NCBI GenBank assembly: GCA_964639275.1
Contig: CAZXCQ010000343.1
Span: 1-5,716 of the forward strand
Direction of reading: 5' to 3'
Length of the DNA stretch: 5,716 nt
Source: CAZXCQ01 sp964639275
Lineage (GTDB): Bacteria > Desulfobacterota > DSM-4660 > Desulfatiglandales > Desulfatiglandaceae
Under the pieces are notes generated by a model, which worked only from the letters and a program-made list of their open reading frames with translations, had not been told where the DNA came from and did no database searches. This document shows positions 1 to 5,716 of this stretch, piece after piece (the stretch's first letter is position 1; every line of letters begins with the position of its first letter). The position numbers were made by a program, and so were the translations under genes.

Positions 1-351
1 CCTCTTCTGTGGAAAATCCTCATGTCTCGCTGACGTGATCGGAGATCGTTCATTTACGACTTTGTTTGCAACAAGAACAGGATAGCACCCAAACCAATGG
101 GATCTTCTTTTTTAGTATGTTCTCGTCTGGCCGAATGAGCCAACCTGACATATTGATTCCCTATTTGCAGTGTGTGATGGTTTCAGATTTGTTATTAATA
201 TCTGTATTGTCCGTTTGACCGGATGTCAAAACGCCACAAGGCTTCCCCCACCCCCAAGGAAAAGGGCAATAGCCAGGGTTCAGCATATAAAATCCTTACA
301 CGTATCAGGCTCACGTTTTTCCCCTTGGGATTTCCGGTTATAACCTTCCAT
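1..351. other. Non-coding region downstream of the amidase; no gene supported
   Basis: I find no gene here that I can support. The longest open stretches on either strand are about 40 codons or less, and none pairs a good ribosome binding site with a recognisable protein. Two inverted repeats are visible. CGTTTGAC (212-219) faces GTCAAAACG (225-233) with one bulged base. CCCAAGGAAAA (253-263) faces TTTTCCCCTTGGG (317-329) with a two-base bulge. They lie just past the amidase stop, so either could shape the 3' end of its mRNA, but neither is followed by a T-run on the minus strand, so neither is a clear intrinsic terminator. Confidence 0.5.
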
Positions 352-1848
352 TTATTTCCCTAAAGTTTCCCGATTGCTGCAATGGATAGGTGGTTTGCGA
401 TCTCTCCACGGCCTTGCTTGCTCCAGTTGAGCTCCTAGACGAAGGAGTGTGGCCTCTTCCCCAAAGCGGCTAGCGAATTGCACACCAATCGGCACATTGT
501 CCTCATTCCAAAATAGTGGTACCGACATAGCTGGTTGACCCGTTATGTTTTGGATTTCAGTGAAGGCACAAAATGCGCTGGAAGCTCTAAACCCTCTCAT
601 AGGGTCCTCAGATGTAGGTTGAAACGCACCAAGCTTTGTAGGAGGAATAGTCATTGTCGGGGACAGGATCAAGTCGTAATTACTTTTGTTATAAAACATT
701 GCTATTTTCCGTGAAAAATGCTGCAATTCTTCCACAACACCGAGGTAATATGCTCCGGTCCGTCTTAAGCCTGCTTGATAGCTGGACCAGGTCAACGGTT
801 CAAATTGATCTTGCATTAGTTCTTTGTCCAATTCCCTTTTCCAGTACTCGATGAAGTGGCCGGTAAGGCATGTAAAGAGATTACCGTATAACTTGAAAAG
901 ATTTGGATAGCTAAGCTCCTTTGAAACAATTTCCTCAACAATATGTCCCAGACTCTCACAAAGCTGAGCAGCGTCTTTAACCGCCTCTTCACAGTCTGAG
1001 TGCAATTGAGTTTTAACCCCCCAACCTTCGGGAATAGAAGTCAAGAAACCTATTTTCAAGCTCCCCACCTTCCTTTCTACTTCTTTCAAGAAAGGTCGCT
1101 GCGGAGATGGAGCATAATAAGGATCTCCAGTAACTGGCCCTGATGTAGCATCCAGAAGTGCAGCTGAATCTCTTACCGTTCGAGTCACTGCATGTTCACA
1201 AACAATACCGGATCCAATATCTCCAAAGAGTGGCCCCAAGGAATTCCGACCTCGAGTTGGCTTCAGCCCAAAAATTCCGCAACAGGAGGCTGGAATACGA
1301 ATCGAGCCGCCTCCATCGTTTCCGTGGGCCATAGGCACTATTCCTGCTGCCACGGCAGCTGCCGAACCACCGCTGGAGCCGCCAGGCGTTAGATCGGGAT
1401 TCCAAGGGTTGACCGTGGGCCCATATAGCTCGGGTTCAGTTGTAGGAAGGAGCCCAAATTCAGGCACGTTGGTTTTGGCAGCAATGATCAATCCGGCAGC
1501 TTTTTGCCGTTTTACTAGCTCGGTATCCAATTTCGAAACATACCCCTCAACTGCACGGGAACCTTCGTGAAAAGGGGCTCCCTTGTATTCGGCCAGCAGG
1601 TCCTTCAAAAGAAATGGCACACCATAGAATACAGCTTCAGGAGATGCGGTTCCATGGGATCGAGAATCGCAATCCCGTGCAATTCTCCGGGCCTGATCGT
1701 ACATTTTGTGAATTACAGCGTTGAGCTTGGGGTTCAGACGCTCAATTCGCTGAATTGTAATCTCTAGTAGCTCCGTGGCCTTGACCTCCCCGTCTCGAAT
1801 CAATTTGGCCAGCTCCATAGCATCATATCCGATCAAGTCATCATTCAT
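352..1848 (-). CDS. Amidase-signature family hydrolase, 6-aminohexanoate-cyclic-dimer hydrolase (NylA)-like
   Basis: This is a complete 498-residue cytoplasmic serine hydrolase that cleaves a carboxamide or cyclic amide; no signal peptide or membrane segment is visible. The amidase signature is intact. Lys82 lies in GVPFLLKD, the cis-Ser is Ser158 in PGGSSGGSAAAVAAG, and the nucleophile is Ser182 in GGGSIRIPAS. The Lys-to-Ser and Ser-to-Ser spacings (76 and 24) match the family triad. The TTEPE segment (136-140), AHGND before the nucleophile, GLKPTRGR (194-201), and the C-terminal ITGQPAMSVP (435-444) and PIGVQF (453-458) resemble NylA-type amidases of about 490 residues more than GatA, which works with GatB/GatC; neither partner is in the window. 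The ATG start is preceded by AAAGGA at a 7-base spacing. The gene stands alone, divergent from the IS remnant. The family assignment is firm. The substrate is not: NylA-like proteins act on varied amides, and a natural cyclic dipeptide or aryl/alkyl amide is equally possible. Confidence 0.93.
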   Translation of the reverse strand: MNDDLIGYDAMELAKLIRDGEVKATELLEITIQRIERLNPKLNAVIHKMYDQARRIARDCDSRSHGTASPEAVFYGVPFLLKDLLAEYKGAPFHEGSRAVEGYVSKLDTELVKRQKAAGLIIAAKTNVPEFGLLPTTEPELYGPTVNPWNPDLTPGGSSGGSAAAVAAGIVPMAHGNDGGGSIRIPASCCGIFGLKPTRGRNSLGPLFGDIGSGIVCEHAVTRTVRDSAALLDATSGPVTGDPYYAPSPQRPFLKEVERKVGSLKIGFLTSIPEGWGVKTQLHSDCEEAVKDAAQLCESLGHIVEEIVSKELSYPNLFKLYGNLFTCLTGHFIEYWKRELDKELMQDQFEPLTWSSYQAGLRRTGAYYLGVVEELQHFSRKIAMFYNKSNYDLILSPTMTIPPTKLGAFQPTSEDPMRGFRASSAFCAFTEIQNITGQPAMSVPLFWNEDNVPIGVQFASRFGEEATLLRLGAQLEQARPWRDRKPPIHCSNRETLGK

Positions 1849-1855
1849 GGCCTTG

Positions 1856-1861
1856 TCCTTT
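1856..1861 (-). promoter_or_regulatory. Ribosome binding site of the amidase
   Basis: On the minus strand AAAGGA lies 7 bases upstream of the ATG at 1848. It supports that start over the next in-frame Met at residue 11, which would also remove conserved N-terminal helix residues. Confidence 0.7.
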
Positions 1862-1928
1862 CTTCTTCATTTTAGTCCCTTTTACCTTGCCAAAAGTCAA
1901 AGATTTCAGCAACCTAAAAACCTGATCA

Positions 1929-1939
1929 TATGAAAAAGC
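1929..1939 (+). repeat. Left subterminal inverted repeat of the IS
   Basis: TATGAAAAAGC is the exact reverse complement of 3035-3045. The match stops on both sides. It lies 68 bases before the transposase start, as expected for the short left end of an IS1111-type element. Confidence 0.65.
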
Positions 1940-1992
1940 TACCTCTTGATGGGCTCTGTGGTAAGATGAGCCCCAGGAAATCACTAAAAAAG

Positions 1993-1998
1993 AAGGAG
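1993..1998 (+). promoter_or_regulatory. Ribosome binding site that fixes the transposase start
   Basis: AAGGAG lies 9 bases before the ATG at 2008. That ATG begins MYYTGIDLHKK, the usual start of IS110-type transposases. An in-frame ATG further up at 1930 would add 26 residues unlike the family and overlap the inverted repeat, so 2008 is preferred. Confidence 0.7.
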
Positions 1999-2007
1999 AT
2001 AGCCGAG

Positions 2008-2822
2008 ATGTATTATACAGGGATCGATCTACACAAAAAAACGAGTTTTATCACGACGGTTGACCAGGAGGGGAAGGTTGTTATCCGTGGCAATTGTTGG
2101 CGCAGCTGCTCAGGGCTGACCTGATAGCTACCGTGCATGTGAGCAGCCTTAAGACCCGCGAGCTCAAAGAACTTCTAAGACATAGATATCGGCTAGTACG
2201 GGATGCCACCCGGATGAAGACCCGCATCCACGTGCTGCTGATGAAAAACAACACCTCCATCCCCGTAAGTGACCTTTTCGGGGTGAAGGGGATGAAGTAC
2301 CTCAAAGAGATCGGTCATCCACCCTACCACCGAGAACAACTCAAATCTTATCTCACACTTTACACTCATCTTACTGAATAGATCCAACCTCTGCGCAAAC
2401 GGATTAAAGGCCTGGCACAGAAAGATCCCATGGCCCAATTGTTGATGACAATTCCCGGAATTGGGGTGATCAATGCTATGTTCATCATTTCGGAGATCGA
2501 GGATATCTCCCGTTTCCCCTCGTATAGAAATCTATCCTCCTATGCGGGTCTGGTGCCCTCCCTGGATGCCAGCGCCGAGAAGAGCAGAACCGGGAGAATC
2601 ACCAAGGAGGACCCCCCCTATCTTCGCAATGCCCTTGTTGAGGCCGCCCAGACGATCCCTAGAATGAAGAAATCCCGTTTGAACATCTTTTTCCGTAAAA
2701 GGATTGTCCGTGCAGGATATCAAAAGGCTGTTGTGGCAACAGCACACAAGATCCTGCAGTATGTCTACTATGTGCTGAAGAACCAAAGCCCCTATCTGGA
2801 GGAATATCCTGCTCGTCCGTAA
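2008..2822 (+). pseudogene. IS110-family transposase, internally deleted, frameshifted and interrupted by a stop
   Basis: Three pieces of one DEDD-type transposase are visible. Piece 1 (2008 to about 2094) reads MYYTGIDLHKKTSFITTVDQ, the first strand of the RuvC-like domain with the first catalytic Asp (residue 6). Piece 2 (about 2097-2378) is in another frame and reads LAQLLRADL, then the coiled region RELKELLRHRYRLVRDATRM. Piece 3 (2382-2822) has the same frame as piece 2 beyond an amber TAG at 2379-2381. It holds the Transposase_20 domain: MTIPGIGVINAM, SRFPSYRNLSSYAGLVPS, then SAEKSRTGRITK with the presumed catalytic Ser. Against intact family members about 75-85 residues are missing between pieces 1 and 2, including the other three acidic residues (the Glu and the Asp pair of the KTDxxD segment). 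The SGG usual after SYAGL reads SAE here. The protein cannot be a working recombinase; the C-terminal fragment from ATG 2430 could be translated, but there is no evidence that it is. Confidence 0.9.
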
Positions 2823-2898
2823 CCCGACGTATCGCATGGCCCGATAATGAGGCTGAGAACCTGATTGGGACGCCTACAATCGAATGTATGATAATGTG

Positions 2899-2927
2899 AC
2901 ACCTAAAGGGTGAACACGAATAGGTGT
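2899..2927 (+). repeat. Hairpin in the IS 3' non-coding region
   Basis: ACACCTA (2899-2905) pairs perfectly with TAGGTGT (2921-2927) around a 15-base loop. The right arm with the preceding A (ATAGGTGT, 2920-2927) recurs at the right end of the element (3043-3050). Confidence 0.5.
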
Positions 2928-2970
2928 TTGGCGATGAACCCGCAGGGATATAAAAGGAGGCCCTCCCTTC

Positions 2971-2991
2971 GCCAGATAGTTAAGGTCTGGC
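2971..2991 (+). repeat. Hairpin near the right end of the IS
   Basis: GCCAGA (2971-2976) and TCTGGC (2986-2991) form a perfect 6-bp stem with a 9-base loop. It directly follows the GGAGG/CCTCC palindrome at 2956-2966. No T-run follows closely enough for an intrinsic terminator; a short A-run at 3011-3016 follows instead. Confidence 0.5.
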
Positions 2992-3034
2992 TTCGGTCGG
3001 GCACCTGATCAAAAAAGTTTTCTCCTTGACAGAC

Positions 3035-3045
3035 GCTTTTTCATA
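3035..3045 (-). repeat. Right subterminal inverted repeat of the IS
   Basis: GCTTTTTCATA is the exact reverse complement of 1929-1939. A TTGACA hexamer (3026-3031) sits just inside it and points outward. Confidence 0.65.
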
Positions 3046-3062
3046 GGTGTGGTTTTGCAATA

Positions 3063-3078
3063 TGGCAAATCTTTGCCA
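3063..3078. repeat. Short palindrome beside the IS right end
   Basis: TGGCAAA (3063-3069) and TTTGCCA (3072-3078) are perfect 7-bp arms around two bases. A compact palindrome of this kind could be a protein-binding site or the local target structure of the IS; nothing in the window decides which. Confidence 0.4.
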
Positions 3079-3174
3079 GCATAGCAAGTGATTTGAATGC
3101 ATAAGGCTTAGGCTGCTCGAGACTATCGTTTATGATAAGACCGCAGAATCTAGCTTTGTCTCGGGAGGGATACC

Positions 3175-3303
3175 ATGACACATCTCAACCTTCCAGCCGC
3201 CCGTCTCAATGACGATAGCGCAGGTTTCTATTTGTTGACATATAGCAGATACACAAATTTTTCGTCGCGATCCGACCTATACAATATATTGCGGTGTAGC
3301 TAA
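3175..3303 (+). CDS. Possible small ORF, 42 residues, unknown
   Basis: ATG 3175 to TAA 3303 encodes 42 residues beginning MTHLNLPAARLNDDSAGF. GGAGG at 3164-3168 sits 6 bases before the ATG, one of the better ribosome binding sites in the window. The N-terminal half looks like ordinary protein; the C-terminal half is rich in Ser, Tyr and Arg (YSRYTNFSSRSD) and ends abruptly with CS. I do not recognise a family. It may be a real small protein, or the surviving 5' end of a larger gene broken in this decayed region. No convincing promoter is seen upstream. Confidence 0.3.
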   Translation: MTHLNLPAARLNDDSAGFYLLTYSRYTNFSSRSDLYNILRCS

Positions 3304-3344
3304 TGATTACTTCTGATATGGTTGACACACGAAAGGTGGTTTTA

Positions 3345-3373
3345 ACTCAAGAATAGGATAATAATTCTTGAGT
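3345..3373. repeat. Perfect 10-bp inverted repeat (hairpin or operator-like)
   Basis: ACTCAAGAAT (3345-3354) and ATTCTTGAGT (3364-3373) pair perfectly around a 9-base AT-rich centre. It lies 42 bases past the small ORF stop and 209 bases beyond the end of the minus-strand ATPase/TPR gene. It is not followed by a T-run on either strand, so a bidirectional terminator is doubtful. A dyad binding site or an old mobile-element end is possible. Confidence 0.5.
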
Positions 3374-3581
3374 ATTGATAGGCTTCAGCAAAGTATCGTG
3401 TCCTGCAATCTTGAGGTTGCCGATTCATTGAAAACTACCAGATGTAACCCTGAAAAGCGACCAAGTCACGGATCATATATAGGGGGGAATCCTGACTTCT
3501 ATAAAGGCCGTCAAGGCGGCGTATGGAGACAATTTCCCTTGAGCTTTTGGATTGCGATCAAGGCTCCATGAAATGGCAAAC

Positions 3582-5716
3582 TCATTCAACTTTCCTGGCC
3601 CGATCTTCAGCCAACTTGGCCAACTCCTCCCTGACCTTATCGGGCTGGATCAGGGTTCCCAGGCGCTCGAAGATCTCCAGGGCATTGGTAAGATACTCAC
3701 GGGCCTCCTTGATATTCCCTTGCTGTTTGTGGAACCTGCCGTATCCTGCGTAGGCCATGGCCAGTTCGTTTTCGGCTTTGATCTCCTTAAGCACGGAAAT
3801 GCTTTTATCGAAGTGTTCGGCCGCCTCGTCCGGGTTGGTTTTTAGAGCGACTTCACCCAACAGGCGTTGGGCACACGCAGTGAGATATTTATACCCGTGC
3901 TGCCCCAACAGTTCCAAGGCGTCTTCAAGGGTCTGCCTCGCCTTGTCATATTCGCCAGCAAGCCAATACCCCTCACCGAGCCAAACCGTACAAAGCATTT
4001 GAGTCATCTTAACACGAGCTGCTTGGCAAACTGAGATCATCGCAGCCAGTGAGTCAATCCCTTTGTTTGATTCTCCTGCCCTGCACCATGCCCACCCAAG
4101 CACGGCTTGAGCCCACATTTGGTCCGCAGGTGTGGGAGCTTTGTGGACAGCCAGTTCCCCGCATTCGATCGCCCGATTCAAGTTCCCTTTATACGTATAT
4201 TGCATCGATATGATCATGAGTGAAAAAGAGATCATACTGTTGTCTGCGTATTCCTCGGAAAGTCTCAACGCCTCTTTGCCATTTTCCTCTGCCAGATCCC
4301 ATCGACCCAGCCATGCGTAATTGAGTAAGGCCCCGGTGTAGGCCCAGACGGAAAGCCGAAGGTTAAACTGCTGGTTCAGTTTCAGAAGGGCTTCGCCTTT
4401 CCAAGGGGTGGCTTTTTCAAAATCGCCTTTGTACCAACAGGCCCATTGCAACAAGATATATGCTATTGCGGCAGCTTCAGCATTGCCCGTAGCCTCACTG
4501 AGCTGTGCGGCTTTGGCAGCGGTTTGAATTGATTTCTCATTGTCACCGAACATCCACTCGCAGTGCCCTTCACGAGCGTGAAAAGCCCCCTGAAGCCATG
4601 GGTCGTCTAATCCAATTGCCATGCCTTCGTACTGGTTCAACAGGTCATAGTAATCTGGATATTTGAAAAGCAGAAAGAACACGATCCACTGATTCACAAT
4701 CAGAGATATCCTTCGGTGTCGGTTCTCACGGACATCTGGCAATGTATCCAGGAGATTCATAGCCTCATCAAAATAGGCCATGGCTTCTTCAAAAGCATTG
4801 AGTTTGATGGCTTTCTGGTTGGCGCGATCCAGATATTCGACCGCCTTGTTCGCATTGGTGCTGTGCGCATAATGGTAGGCGAGAAGTTCATAATATTCCT
4901 CTAACCGCTCGGGATAGATCTCTTCGATGGCCTTCCCTATCTTCTCGTGAAGCTCCTTTCTCCTTTTCTGAAGGAGGCTCTTATAAGCCACCTCCTGTAT
5001 AAAGGCATGTTTGAAAATATATTCCAGTTCAGGGAAGAGCTGCTTTTCAGAAATAAATTCCAGTCCCTGGAGGTTGAGGAGCTGGGATTTGAGTTCCTGG
5101 CGCATCCCCATAATGGTCTGAAGGATGCGAAAGGCAAATTCCCTTCCGATCACAGATGCCACCTGCATGATCCGCTTGAGACTCTCCTCAACGCGGTCAA
5201 TGCGGGCCGCGATAATGCCCTGGAGGGTATCCGGGACCTCGATGTCCGATGCCTGTCGGCTCAGAATGTACTCACGCTCCTTCCGCTGAATGGAGCCGTT
5301 CTCCAGGAGGCTTTGCGTAAGTTCTTCCACAAAGAGGGGGTTTCCCCCGGCCCTGCCCAGGATCAATTCCCTGAGCTCCGGCACCACCTCACCGCCTTCG
5401 AGGATGGCCTGGACCAGTTCAGCGCTGGTATTGTGGGGGAGTTGATCCACCCCGACCTTGCTGTAATGGGACTTGCTGCCCCAAGGATGGGTGTATTCTG
5501 GCCTGTAAAGAAGTATCAGGAGGATATGGGTGTTGGGGAGCCAGTCGATGAGGTAGCCCAGGAATTCCTGGGAGGTCTTGTCGATCCAGTGGAGGTCCTC
5601 CACGGCAAGGACCAGGGGCTTGTCTTCACTCAGTCGAATGAACAGGTTGCGAATGGCCTCAAAAGTCCTGTTCTTTTTCTCCACCGGCTCCACCTGGAGA
5701 TAGGCCCCGTCATCCA
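3582..5716 (-). CDS. STAND-type AAA ATPase/TPR protein, C-terminal part (5' end beyond the window), adenylate-cyclase-associated type
   Basis: The frame stays open to the window edge (codons DDGAYLQ precede the GTG at 5693), so the gene starts outside and the visible 710 residues are its C-terminal part. Numbering from that GTG: PLVLAVEDLHWID (26-38) is the Walker B strand with Glu32 and Asp33; LLYRPEY (61-67) is the following ATPase strand; GNPLFVEELTQSL (117-129) is the conserved helix of these STAND ATPases. A winged-helix-like segment follows (YIFKHAFIQEVAYKSLLQKR, 225-244). From about 280 to 680 a superhelix of roughly nine TPR-like repeats runs to the end, for example GRWDLAEENGKEALRLSEE (463-481) and GEYDKARQTLEDALELL (580-596). 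The Walker A loop should lie upstream and is not visible. In this family the N-terminus usually carries a zinc ribbon and class III adenylate/guanylate cyclase, less often a Ser/Thr kinase; which applies here cannot be seen. The likely role is ATP-dependent signalling, with the TPRs as sensor or partner platform. The stop is TGA. Confidence 0.88.
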   Translation of the reverse strand, partial: DDGAYLQVEPVEKKNRTFEAIRNLFIRLSEDKPLVLAVEDLHWIDKTSQEFLGYLIDWLPNTHILLILLYRPEYTHPWGSKSHYSKVGVDQLPHNTSAELVQAILEGGEVVPELRELILGRAGGNPLFVEELTQSLLENGSIQRKEREYILSRQASDIEVPDTLQGIIAARIDRVEESLKRIMQVASVIGREFAFRILQTIMGMRQELKSQLLNLQGLEFISEKQLFPELEYIFKHAFIQEVAYKSLLQKRRKELHEKIGKAIEEIYPERLEEYYELLAYHYAHSTNANKAVEYLDRANQKAIKLNAFEEAMAYFDEAMNLLDTLPDVRENRHRRISLIVNQWIVFFLLFKYPDYYDLLNQYEGMAIGLDDPWLQGAFHAREGHCEWMFGDNEKSIQTAAKAAQLSEATGNAEAAAIAYILLQWACWYKGDFEKATPWKGEALLKLNQQFNLRLSVWAYTGALLNYAWLGRWDLAEENGKEALRLSEEYADNSMISFSLMIISMQYTYKGNLNRAIECGELAVHKAPTPADQMWAQAVLGWAWCRAGESNKGIDSLAAMISVCQAARVKMTQMLCTVWLGEGYWLAGEYDKARQTLEDALELLGQHGYKYLTACAQRLLGEVALKTNPDEAAEHFDKSISVLKEIKAENELAMAYAGYGRFHKQQGNIKEAREYLTNALEIFERLGTLIQPDKVREELAKLAEDRARKVE

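Larger units (their letters stand above)
2823..3034 (+). ncRNA. Candidate guide (bridge/seek) RNA region of the IS1111-type element
   Basis: IS1111-group elements are known to encode a structured guide RNA between the transposase stop and the right end; this stretch occupies that place. Several hairpins can be read directly. GATTG/CAATC pairs 2863-2867 with 2877-2881. A 7-bp ACACCTA/TAGGTGT stem pairs 2899-2905 with 2921-2927. GGAGG/CCTCC lies at 2956-2966. A 6-bp GCCAGA/TCTGGC stem with a 9-base loop pairs 2971-2976 with 2986-2991. There is no open frame of note. RNA ends and promoter cannot be set from one copy; coordinates are simply the space between the transposase stop and the right inverted repeat. 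Whether the RNA is still made by this dead element is unknown. Confidence 0.45.
1922..3048 (+). mobile_element. Decayed IS110-family insertion sequence, IS1111-group type
   Basis: The element consists of a broken IS110-family transposase with a short left flank and a long (about 225-base) non-coding right part. A perfect 11-bp inverted repeat delimits it: TATGAAAAAGC at 1929-1939 and GCTTTTTCATA at 3035-3045. Subterminal inverted repeats and long 3' non-coding DNA are known traits of the IS1111 group; IS110-group elements lack the repeats and have the long region on the left. The outer limits given allow about 7 and 3 bases beyond the repeats by analogy with IS1111 members, and are uncertain by several bases. 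The repeat-to-repeat span of about 1.1 kb plus the roughly 240 bases missing from the transposase gives a normal IS1111 size. No target-site duplication is obvious, as usual for this family. The left end lies 73 bp upstream of the amidase start. With its transposase dead, the element could move only if an intact relative acts in trans. Confidence 0.72.
3049..3581. other. Intergenic region between the IS remnant and the ATPase/TPR gene
   Basis: No gene is firmly supported. The region holds a short perfect palindrome, TGGCAAA (3063-3069) and TTTGCCA (3072-3078), just past the IS right end; a possible 42-codon ORF at 3175-3303; and a perfect 10-bp hairpin at 3345-3373. TTGACA occurs at 3235-3240 and 3322-3327, but neither copy has a convincing -10 box at 16-18 bases. 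No intrinsic terminator with a T-run is visible for the minus-strand gene that ends at 3582. Confidence 0.5.

Noticed and set aside
54..182. Open frame of 42 codons on the minus strand, and an overlapping 33-residue ATG ORF (50-151)
   Set aside because: The longer frame has no start codon with a ribosome binding site, the shorter has only a weak one, and neither resembles a known family. Open frames this short are common by chance.
1869..1900. TTGACT/TAAAAT promoter for the amidase on the minus strand
   Set aside because: The spacing between the hexamers is 20 bases, too long for a normal sigma-70 promoter, so it is not annotated.
1930..2007. N-terminal extension of the transposase from ATG 1930
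   Set aside because: The extra 26 residues are not family-like, the ATG lies within the inverted repeat, and a good ribosome binding site precedes ATG 2008.
2008..2822. Programmed frameshift in the transposase rather than a pseudogene
   Set aside because: A frameshift would not remove the conserved catalytic segment that is missing between the first two pieces, and a stop codon still follows in the second frame.
3235..3363. Promoters built on TTGACA at 3235 or 3322
   Set aside because: Neither has a -10-like hexamer at 16-18 bases; the nearest AT-rich boxes (TATACAAT near 3279, GATAAT at 3358) are about 30 or more bases away.
3368..3571. Plus-strand 67-residue ORF starting at TTG
   Set aside because: It starts inside the hairpin arm, has no ribosome binding site and shows no recognisable protein pattern.
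3523..5137. Several open frames overlapping the ATPase/TPR gene in other frames
   Set aside because: They are shadows of the long coding region, with no start signals or recognisable products.
1..5716. CRISPR array, tRNA or rRNA
   Set aside because: No regularly spaced repeat, cloverleaf or rRNA-like stretch was seen on either strand.

Overview
The window holds two well-preserved protein genes, both on the minus strand and both at its edges. Between them lies a decayed insertion sequence of the IS110/IS1111 group. Base composition is moderate. The combination of a NylA-like amidase, a STAND ATPase with a long TPR tail and an IS110-type element would suit an environmental bacterium, perhaps a Desulfobacterota (deltaproteobacterial) lineage. 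That placement is an inference from protein style only; no rRNA, tRNA or other phylogenetic marker is present.

Layout. 1-351: no convincing gene, only the region downstream of the amidase, with weak inverted repeats. 352-1848 (minus): a complete 498-residue amidase-signature hydrolase with an intact Lys-Ser-Ser catalytic triad. It most resembles the 6-aminohexanoate-cyclic-dimer hydrolase (NylA) type. About 1922-3048 (plus): an IS1111-like element bounded by a perfect 11-bp inverted repeat. Its transposase has lost most of the catalytic RuvC-like domain through an internal deletion that also shifts frame, and it carries a later in-frame amber stop. The stretch after the transposase (2823-3034) contains several short hairpins and sits where IS1111-group elements encode their guide (bridge/seek) RNA. 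3049-3581: intergenic, with one possible 42-codon ORF behind a strong Shine-Dalgarno and a perfect 10-bp hairpin. 3582-5716 (minus): the C-terminal 710 residues of a large STAND-type ATPase/TPR protein whose N-terminus lies beyond the window.

The two intact genes are separated by about 1.7 kb and the IS remnant, so nothing supports a shared operon. The amidase has its own ribosome binding site, and its upstream region is now the 73 bp between its start and the IS left end. The most interesting material is the non-coding right part of the IS. It is structured, and two of its 8-mers match the sequences at the two ends of the element, as guide segments would. No wholly new system is evident.
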